Positions 1 to 5,812 of a stretch of 9,057 nt of DNA are shown one piece after another. This DNA is from an uncultured Bacteroidales bacterium (GTDB taxonomy: Bacteria > Bacteroidota > Bacteroidia > Bacteroidales > UBA932): NCBI GenBank assembly GCA_937901105.1, contig CALCHD010000254.1:1-9057 (forward strand), written 5' to 3'. The position numbers and the translations under genes were made by a program. Numbering within the stretch: position 1 is the first letter of the stretch; each line of letters opens with the position of its first letter. Under the pieces are notes generated by a model. It was given only the letters and a program-made list of their open reading frames with translations. It had not been told where the DNA came from and ran no database searches.

Positions 1-861
1 GTCATTTTCTCCTTCGGTAAATCTGCGTATTCTGAGAGAATAAAGAATACATATAACTGCAAGAACTGCCACTGCAATTGAAAGAATATATGAAAGTGCG
101 GGAAGAATTTCAAGAACGCTGTTTACGGGAGCGTCGAGAATATCATCAAGAAGTTCTTCTTTCTCCTCATCATTTTCATCGGGAAGATCATACCATCTTG
201 CTCCCTGCAACCTTGCCTTCAGGTATTTGCACATTGGGTTGTTGATTTTGCATCCCTCATTCAGAATTTTCTCGTAGGCATCCTGGTCTTCCATTTCGTA
301 TTCGTCATCAAATCCCACTGCTGTAGCGTAGTCTGCAATTGCTTCTGCTACTCCCCATTCGAGGGCCTTGCTGTACCACTCCTTTGCAGCAGAAAGGCAT
401 TCTGTCCTCTCAATGGCCAGACCTTTATAATAGTACCACATTGGATTGTCACTTTTTGCAAGCAGATTGTCTATGAATTCAAGTGCCGCTTCAGGGTCCT
501 CCACTGTACCGCACAATCCGTACAAAAGATTTTCAATATGGTATTTGGCAGCAAATTCACTCCCTTTTGCCAATGATTTCTCAAGCAGCTTTTTGGACCT
601 TGCAAAATCAGATTTTTCAAGTTCACCATAACGGATCATGTCTGCAATTACAGCTTCTGCATCTATAACACCACCGGCTTTTGCCTTTAGGAGCAGTTTG
701 TGCGCGCTTTTTGCCCAGTCATCCTCATCTCTTAATGCCAGCAGCACCAATGCCTTCTGAAAGCATGCTTGAGTGTTACCCTCATCTGCTTTTTCATAAA
801 TCTCCTGCACCTGTTCATAAGAGAGGTTCCTTACATATATGTTGGATAAAAAATTTCTCAT
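1..861 (-). CDS. Sel1/TPR-like repeat protein with a transmembrane segment (partial, C-terminus beyond left edge)
   Basis: The reading frame is open from an ATG at 861 down to base 1 without a stop, giving 287 visible residues, so the gene runs off the window. The product is mostly short paired helices rich in Ala, Leu, Lys and Glu. Segments such as AAKEWYSKALEWGVAEA match the Sel1-like consensus of WYxKAxxxGxxxA, and similar units recur from about residue 15 to 235. Sel1/TPR-like repeats are protein-binding scaffolds with no catalytic activity of their own. An acidic stretch near residues 230-240 (DLPDENDEEKEE) precedes a strongly hydrophobic segment at about 256-276, followed by Arg-rich RIRR, which suits a membrane helix with a positive cytoplasmic flank. 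There is no N-terminal signal peptide, so the repeats are probably cytoplasmic with the chain anchored near its C-terminus. It is divergent from the operon beginning at 953 and shares its promoter region. The partner is unknown. Confidence 0.88.
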   Translation of the reverse strand, partial: MRNFLSNIYVRNLSYEQVQEIYEKADEGNTQACFQKALVLLALRDEDDWAKSAHKLLLKAKAGGVIDAEAVIADMIRYGELEKSDFARSKKLLEKSLAKGSEFAAKYHIENLLYGLCGTVEDPEAALEFIDNLLAKSDNPMWYYYKGLAIERTECLSAAKEWYSKALEWGVAEAIADYATAVGFDDEYEMEDQDAYEKILNEGCKINNPMCKYLKARLQGARWYDLPDENDEEKEELLDDILDAPVNSVLEILPALSYILSIAVAVLAVICILYSLRIRRFTEGEND

Positions 862-901
862 ATCTTTCGTTTGATGAATAATTTATGTACCGGGTTCATT
901 T

Positions 902-933
902 ATTGCAAATGTACATAAATTAAGTTAAATTTG
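902..933 (+). promoter_or_regulatory. Bacteroidota-type promoter for the four-gene operon
   Basis: ATTG at 902-905 is followed, after a 20-base spacer, by TAAATTTG at 926-933. This fits the Bacteroidota housekeeping sigma pattern of TTTG, 19-21 bases, TAnnTTTG, with one mismatch in the -33 box and a perfect -7 box. A start about seven bases downstream would leave a leader of only about a dozen bases before the ATG at 953. This is a pattern match by eye and no transcript data support it. Confidence 0.6.
906..913 (-). promoter_or_regulatory. Candidate -7 element for the divergent Sel1-like gene
   Basis: Read on the minus strand this is TACATTTG, a perfect match to TAnnTTTG, about 45 bases upstream of the ATG at 861. 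A TTTG lies further upstream on the same strand (plus-strand CAAA at 938-941), but its spacing of 24 bases is longer than usual, so the -33 box is weak. The element lies inside the spacer of the opposing promoter, so the two could not easily be occupied together. Confidence 0.35.
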
Positions 934-952
934 GCATCAAATACTTACTCCT

Positions 953-3808
953 ATGAAAAAGCACATTTTCCTGGCTGCAGCTTTTCTGCTGTTGAGTTTC
1001 CAATTGTTTGCACAGACACCTGTATATCTTACCAAGGCATATAAGCCGGTGGAGAGTGAATACTATAAAGCGTATTCTTCCCATGAGATTCAAGGTGGTG
1101 ATACCTGGAACAACTGCTTTGTCCTGAGTGTGATAAACAATTATTGTGGCCGTGCGGTATTCAATCTGGGAGGCAAATATGAAACCATCTCGTTCATAAT
1201 GGGTCCGGATAAAGGTCATGGAAAATGTGACCCTAATATCGTTCAGATTCATGCAGACGGCAAGAGAATTTTTGAACATGTGGTACGGGATTCAGATCTT
1301 GCAGAGCATTTCACATTGAACATCAGTGGAGTTGACAAACTGGAGTTCAGTCTGTTTAGACCTCAATGTGAAGTCGCTTTCTGTGAGGTTGCGCTTTGGA
1401 CAAAGGGGCAGACACCGCACGACCTTCGCGGAAAACACGATCCTGAGGTAAAGTCAAGGATGCTTTTCAGGGATATTGCCCCTTATCGTATAAACTATTC
1501 CTCAAGTAATACTAAAGGAGATAGTGGCCGTCACACATTGGTAGGTCCTGACAAAAAAACCAAGTCCATAAAGATCGGAAACAAGGAGTATGACTACGGA
1601 CTGTGGCTTGGAATGTCGATGCAACTTATCGGTGGCTGGGAAAGTGAAACTGACTTTAACATCAGGGGACAGTATGAGACCTTGCGTTTTGTTGTCGGAC
1701 CTCTTGCGACCGATAATGGCAATGATACTTCGACAGGATGGGTCAGCGTATTGGGTGATGGCAAGATTCTTTATGAATATGAAATCAATGAGGAAAGCAT
1801 TGCCCAGCAGGTGACGCTTGATGTCAAAGGGGTCCATAAACTCGCCTTCACAAGCGAACAGGCAAGCGGCAGTCTTGATGGTGCCATTGTCGATGCATGG
1901 GTTTATCCTAAGGGAGAAGCTCCGGAGGTGGATTCAGGGACAGGTGTCGCTGTTACGGCCGATGCACCGGACCCTCGTCTGAAGGAACTTCCGGATGTGT
2001 GCAAGCTCATCAGCAATATTCCCCCATATTCTCTTCGTAGCCAGGTTGAATACCAGTTATATGAAGGTGTTTCAGATTATGTGACATTTTCGATGGGTGG
2101 CACCAAGTTCAACGAGGGCTTCATACTTTATAATTTAGCCAGTTTTTTAGACGATGACGTACGTTCCCATGCCTTATTCGATCTTGGAAACGAATTCGAT
2201 TACGTGAGTTTCACTGCCGGATATGTCAGCAAGAGTTGGGTGATGGGCAATGATGTACTTAGCGTTTATGCTGATGAAGAATTGATTCTTCAGGTCCCTC
2301 TTCACTCCACTTATCCTAACCAGAAATTTGTTCTCCCGATAAACAAGTGCAGGAAACTGAAATTCGAAAGCAGCGGACAGAGTACGATGGATGTCGCGGC
2401 ATTCGGAGTTGCCGATCTTGTGGTATATCGTGGAGAGCCTGTTGAGAACGACCTGTTCGTTCATCCTGTACCGGAATGTCCGGATGAGATAGATCTTATT
2501 GACCTTGGAGCACCTTATATCCACTATGTGAGTTCATCCAGGAATGGTGCCTTTGTAGATGGAAAATCTATGAAGAATTATTTTACAAGATACGATAACA
2601 GCAGGATCTACAAAGGTTTCGTCCTTCAGACCAGCACGCATTTCTCGCTTGACTTCGGCCCGCTTTCCGGTTCGGATGCTGTGGGTGCAGGTGCCATCGG
2701 TGCTGCTGCAGTAGGTGCCTCATTCGTAGCGACAGGAGCTGCTGTAGGAGGTGTTACAGTGGGTGCAACTCTAGCTCCTGTAGCTCCGCTACTTATGCTT
2801 GCTGCGGGTGGAGAAGCGGTTGAGAATTCGTGTGCTGCTTTCAATACTTATGGCCAATACAACAGTGTTACGTTTACCGTAGAGTGCTTGAGGAAGGAGG
2901 GAGACACCCAACTTTTGGGGCCTGATACCATGCAGCCAGATATAAGTGAACGCAAGGAGAAGCTTCTTATAGGTTCAAACCTGAATGTTGTAGCAGAACT
3001 TGATGTGTTTGAAGGTATGCAGCCGCAGACTGTCACAGTTCCTATTGAGGGATGTGAGCAGTTGATGTTCTGGCTTTCAAATACCAACGGAACATCTGCT
3101 GCCTATGTTTTCCATGATATTAAACTGTCAAAGAAAAAAAGCGGACTAGTTGTTCCTGAAGATATGCGTCCAGCCCTTACAGTGGTTACTGAGCCGGTAT
3201 GGACTTCCCTTACCGTTCCTGAAGGTTGGGAACACCCGGGAAAAACTGGAGTAAAGGTAATTGATGACTTCATCTGGGATTTCACAGATCTATATAGTGC
3301 GGTACAGAAGGCCCTTACAAAAAGGGCTCCGGGTTATAATGTATATACCTATTATCTCGAAACTGAAACAGGTCAGATATGCAAGGCAGTGAAGCTGTTC
3401 ACTAAAGGTGAGGAAGTGGCAAGCGGCTCTGAAGGGTGGAGGATTCCATATACTCTGGGTGAATACAAATATGATTTTGATGAGCTTGAATCTTTGAGGG
3501 AGAATGTAGCGGACCTCTTGCTGCAACTGCCGTCAGCCAATGTAGGTCTGGTGGAATTGGGTCTTGGAGCCATTTCCTTTGGTAAAGTGATGAAGAAGGC
3601 AAACAAAATGCTTCTTGAATTGAGAAAGGTCATTAATGACATGTATAAATGTGCACGCGCAAATGAAGCTTACCTTGTTACTCTATTGAATTCAGCAATA
3701 GATATAGATGGCCGTGTATCTTCGGAAAGGACCATATTTGCCCCTCTATTGCCGGGTGAAATTCCTCCTGAGGGAGAGACTGCCAAGGTGCGTAACTTTT
3801 CTGAATGA
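953..3808 (+). CDS. Secreted multi-domain protein with four NPCBM-like beta-sandwich repeats and a Gly/Ala-rich hydrophobic insert
   Basis: This 951-residue protein is exported: residues 1-21 form a classical signal peptide (MKK, a hydrophobic core, then LFAQ). Four related domains follow at about 24-149, 170-321, 346-494 and 513-726. Each has a GxxL/CFVL strand, then an F(N/D)L-x-G-x-(Y/F) strand, a VGP or similar turn, a DGK-like turn (HADGKRIFE, LGDGKILYE, YADEELILQ) and a closing strand of the VxKLxF type. These are hallmarks of the NPCBM family of putative carbohydrate-binding modules (Pfam PF08305). Domain 1 has five Cys (55, 65, 92, 139, 144) that could form disulfides in the periplasm. 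Domain 4 is interrupted at residues 572-623 by a hydrophobic Gly/Ala-rich block. The C-terminal 200 residues are mostly helical, with an amphipathic to hydrophobic stretch near 864-890, and match no family I recognise. No glycosidase domain, lipobox Cys or sorting domain is visible. It heads a likely operon. Carbohydrate binding is a family-level inference. Confidence 0.88.
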   Translation: MKKHIFLAAAFLLLSFQLFAQTPVYLTKAYKPVESEYYKAYSSHEIQGGDTWNNCFVLSVINNYCGRAVFNLGGKYETISFIMGPDKGHGKCDPNIVQIHADGKRIFEHVVRDSDLAEHFTLNISGVDKLEFSLFRPQCEVAFCEVALWTKGQTPHDLRGKHDPEVKSRMLFRDIAPYRINYSSSNTKGDSGRHTLVGPDKKTKSIKIGNKEYDYGLWLGMSMQLIGGWESETDFNIRGQYETLRFVVGPLATDNGNDTSTGWVSVLGDGKILYEYEINEESIAQQVTLDVKGVHKLAFTSEQASGSLDGAIVDAWVYPKGEAPEVDSGTGVAVTADAPDPRLKELPDVCKLISNIPPYSLRSQVEYQLYEGVSDYVTFSMGGTKFNEGFILYNLASFLDDDVRSHALFDLGNEFDYVSFTAGYVSKSWVMGNDVLSVYADEELILQVPLHSTYPNQKFVLPINKCRKLKFESSGQSTMDVAAFGVADLVVYRGEPVENDLFVHPVPECPDEIDLIDLGAPYIHYVSSSRNGAFVDGKSMKNYFTRYDNSRIYKGFVLQTSTHFSLDFGPLSGSDAVGAGAIGAAAVGASFVATGAAVGGVTVGATLAPVAPLLMLAAGGEAVENSCAAFNTYGQYNSVTFTVECLRKEGDTQLLGPDTMQPDISERKEKLLIGSNLNVVAELDVFEGMQPQTVTVPIEGCEQLMFWLSNTNGTSAAYVFHDIKLSKKKSGLVVPEDMRPALTVVTEPVWTSLTVPEGWEHPGKTGVKVIDDFIWDFTDLYSAVQKALTKRAPGYNVYTYYLETETGQICKAVKLFTKGEEVASGSEGWRIPYTLGEYKYDFDELESLRENVADLLLQLPSANVGLVELGLGAISFGKVMKKANKMLLELRKVINDMYKCARANEAYLVTLLNSAIDIDGRVSSERTIFAPLLPGEIPPEGETAKVRNFSE
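2666..2821 (+). other. Gly/Ala-rich hydrophobic insert (residues 572-623) within NPCBM-like domain 4
   Basis: This in-frame stretch encodes 52 residues made almost entirely of Gly, Ala, Val, Thr and Leu, with small-residue spacing such as GAGAIGAAAVGASF and GAAVGGVTVGAT, ending in APLLMLAAGG. It contains no charge between Asp575 and Glu621. The pattern resembles glycine-zipper membrane helices or hairpins. Aligning the four domains by their GF-x-L and F(N/D)-x-x-G strands places the block in the loop between these two strands, where the other domains have far fewer residues. The DNA here is visibly more GC-rich than its surroundings, as expected from Gly and Ala codons. Confidence 0.7.
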
Positions 3809-3835
3809 TAATTTGTCTTGGATACAGGAAATATA

Positions 3836-4771
3836 ATGAAACAACACTTCAATATAGTTAAGATAGAGACATCCGTAGATTCGGGAGTGGGCAACAGGAT
3901 CAAGTCTTGGGAACATTTTGATTCTGATCTTCTTGTGCCGGGAAATACTTTTACTGTGTATGGCCGGGAATTGACTATTGTATCAATTGATGAAGATGTG
4001 ATGGCCTTTGACTATAGAGACCGCACATTCAAACTCAACCGCCATTGGCAGGTACTAGGTACACCGGAATTTGACACATCGAATGAAAGGCTTTCAAAGC
4101 AGGCCAGAAACGTATTCTTCTTCAGCATAGACCGTGATACGGAATTGGAATGGTCAGATAAATATGCAGCAGAGCTGGTTGGCCAAATGACCAGGAATAA
4201 TGAGGAAGGAAAATTATGGATGAATATTCCGCTGGTCCGCGAGTTCATCCACGAATTGAAAGATGTTGCTCCTTTCAGATCTGAAATCATCAATCCTGCC
4301 TATAAGGCACATTTCATCGCATCTCTGATAGAAAACGGCTATATAGACAAAAGGGAGACACCACGTCTATTCCAGTCGTTGTGCGAATTATACAGGCTCT
4401 ACAGAGACTTTGAAAATCCATCAGACTATGATGACTACCTAGAGGAACATTTTGACAAGAATTATTTCAGACAGGTAGACAAGTGGATATACAGCTTGGC
4501 AATGATTGTCAGTGATCCGCAGTGGGAGCATGCAATTCAATGTTGGAATGGATTGGGTGGAATGCTTAAGGTGGACCCTGTCCAGGCAACAGAAAGGTGG
4601 GAGGAGATTATTTATGATGTAGAAAAGGAACTGGACGTGCAGTTGAAGGATGAGCCTCGCGGGATGGGATTCTGCCACAGCTATTGGAGTGCAAAGAGAG
4701 CGGCATTGGCCCGTAAAGGCATTCAGTGGCGGAGCCCGTCAATGATGAATCCTAAAGTAATGTTTGACTAG
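3836..4771 (+). CDS. Hypothetical protein with N-terminal beta-rich module and helical body
   Basis: I do not recognise this family. The ATG at 3836 is chosen because it is preceded by AGGAA at a suitable distance; an in-frame TTG at 3818 is a less likely start. The product is about 311 residues with no signal peptide or membrane segment, so it is probably cytoplasmic. Residues 1-75 look beta-rich, including GNTFTVYGRELTIVSIDED and a strand ending KLNRHWQVL. From about residue 80 to 290 the chain is mainly helical, acidic and rich in Trp and Tyr (for example EHFDKNYFRQVDKWIYSLAM). It ends in a basic segment, SYWSAKRAALARKG. No catalytic motif is apparent. It lies 27 bases after the secreted NPCBM-like protein and 12 bases before the DUF1963 gene, so translation and function are probably linked to them. 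Confidence 0.88.
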   Translation: MKQHFNIVKIETSVDSGVGNRIKSWEHFDSDLLVPGNTFTVYGRELTIVSIDEDVMAFDYRDRTFKLNRHWQVLGTPEFDTSNERLSKQARNVFFFSIDRDTELEWSDKYAAELVGQMTRNNEEGKLWMNIPLVREFIHELKDVAPFRSEIINPAYKAHFIASLIENGYIDKRETPRLFQSLCELYRLYRDFENPSDYDDYLEEHFDKNYFRQVDKWIYSLAMIVSDPQWEHAIQCWNGLGGMLKVDPVQATERWEEIIYDVEKELDVQLKDEPRGMGFCHSYWSAKRAALARKGIQWRSPSMMNPKVMFD

Positions 4772-4783
4772 ATCAGAGACTAT

Positions 4784-5392
4784 ATGGCAATTAAAATCAA
4801 TCTACATACTACAACAGAAGATCTTGCCGGTAAAAGCCACTGGTGGGGTTTCCCTGATTTGCCTGAGGATTTTGAATGGCCTTGCAATAATGATGGCGAC
4901 CTGCTTACATTCATCTGTCAGATTAGGCTGGAGGAGATAGCTGAATTTGATCATGATTGCAGACTGACTCACAAAGGTATGATCTGGTTCTTCGCTGACC
5001 TGGACTACTTCCTTGGCGACCTTGATGCACCATGTGGAGGAACAGGTGAATGGGATCCAGGTACATTCAAGGTTCTCTACTGCAAAGACACTACGGACCT
5101 GTTTACTCATGAATATTACTGGGAGGATGGTGAGCCCGCTGTTCTCACGGGAGAAAAGATGACCTTTGAGCCAACTGATGATAATAATTTTGGTTTCAAA
5201 CTTCTTGGAATGCCAGCCATGACAGAAGGTTATGAGAATGAAAACGAAGGCTTTATCTCATTGCTTCAACTTGATGAAGAAGAAAGATGGGGGCTCCGTT
5301 TCTTTGACAGTGGCACAGTCAACTTTATGCTACCTATAGATTGCGCAAATGATGATTTTTCCAATGTTTCATTTGTCCTGCACTCCTTGTAA
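4784..5392 (+). CDS. DUF1963 / YwqG-family protein
   Basis: The 202-residue product shows the DUF1963 layout. Near the N-terminus is WWGFPDLPEDFEWP (residues 20-33), the counterpart of the usual GG-x-P-x-LP-x-x-x-xWP motif. A strand LLTFICQIRLEEI (40-52) corresponds to the family's L-x-F-x-xQI. Next comes GMIWFFADL (65-73), equivalent to G-x-L-x-FF-x-D. The C-terminal half carries LLQLD (160-164) and DSGTVNFML (175-183), equivalent to the family's LLQ-x-D and DxGxxxF motifs. Length is close to the single-domain form, and no signal peptide is seen. The molecular function of DUF1963 is not established. Bacillus subtilis YwqG, the namesake, lies in a gene cluster that also encodes the YwqJ toxin and the YwqK antitoxin, as I recall it. 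The gene starts 12 bases after the preceding stop. Confidence 0.88.
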   Translation: MAIKINLHTTTEDLAGKSHWWGFPDLPEDFEWPCNNDGDLLTFICQIRLEEIAEFDHDCRLTHKGMIWFFADLDYFLGDLDAPCGGTGEWDPGTFKVLYCKDTTDLFTHEYYWEDGEPAVLTGEKMTFEPTDDNNFGFKLLGMPAMTEGYENENEGFISLLQLDEEERWGLRFFDSGTVNFMLPIDCANDDFSNVSFVLHSL

Positions 5393-5425
5393 ACTCCAAA
5401 CAAAATCATTTAAATTTAAAAATTT

Positions 5426-5797
5426 ATGAGTTTTCACAATTACAAGTTTCTCCTCAAAACATGTGCGTCATCCGAGAACGAGGTGACAGGAGAAGATATT
5501 GACCTTGTAGACAGCTTTGAATGTGACCTTAATGGAGTAATCCTTAAGGAAGGTGTCACCTTATTTTCTCCAAGAAAAGAAGAATGGAAGCTGTATGGAA
5601 TTGAAAAATTGATTTTTCCCGATTTCAATTTCAAGGTTCTTGAAGTCCTAAAAGACGGTTTGGTATTGGAAACATCTTTCCAGTACTCATCGTATAGTTC
5701 AAAATTCAAGATTTCGTATGCCGAGCCAGAACATAGGGAGAGTTTCTGCTCTGGAAGATATTGCTATTCCTTCACACTTACTCTTTTAAAAAAGTGA
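5426..5797 (+). CDS. Small hypothetical beta-rich protein
   Basis: A 123-residue product of unknown family. The start ATG at 5426 follows a very A/T-rich leader (5408-5425) typical of Bacteroidota translation starts, 33 bases after the DUF1963 stop. There is no signal peptide or transmembrane segment. The middle and C-terminal parts alternate hydrophobic and polar residues in strand-like fashion, for example FNFKVLEVLKDGLVLE near residues 69-84 and RYCYSFTLTLL at the end. The strand-turn-strand unit around KVLEVLKDGLVLE looks loosely like TIVSIDEDVMAFD in the gene at 3836, but this may be chance. It is the last gene of the plus-strand run and ends 15 bases from the convergent MORN/Sel1 gene. 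Short length and lack of homology make its role uncertain, though the frame is well placed for translation. Confidence 0.78.
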   Translation: MSFHNYKFLLKTCASSENEVTGEDIDLVDSFECDLNGVILKEGVTLFSPRKEEWKLYGIEKLIFPDFNFKVLEVLKDGLVLETSFQYSSYSSKFKISYAEPEHRESFCSGRYCYSFTLTLLKK

Positions 5798-5812
5798 ATA
5801 AATTTCCGGCCA

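Noticed and set aside
920..1279. 119-codon minus-strand open frame
   Set aside because: It overlaps the signal peptide and first domain of the secreted protein and covers the divergent promoter; its translation shows no domain or repeat.
2626..2844. Ala/Pro/Thr-rich minus-strand open frame
   Set aside because: It is the antisense shadow of the Gly/Ala-rich insert, whose GC-rich codons remove stops on both strands.
3818..3835. Upstream TTG as start of the 311-residue protein
   Set aside because: It adds six residues but lacks a suitable leader; the ATG at 3836 follows AGGAA at normal spacing.
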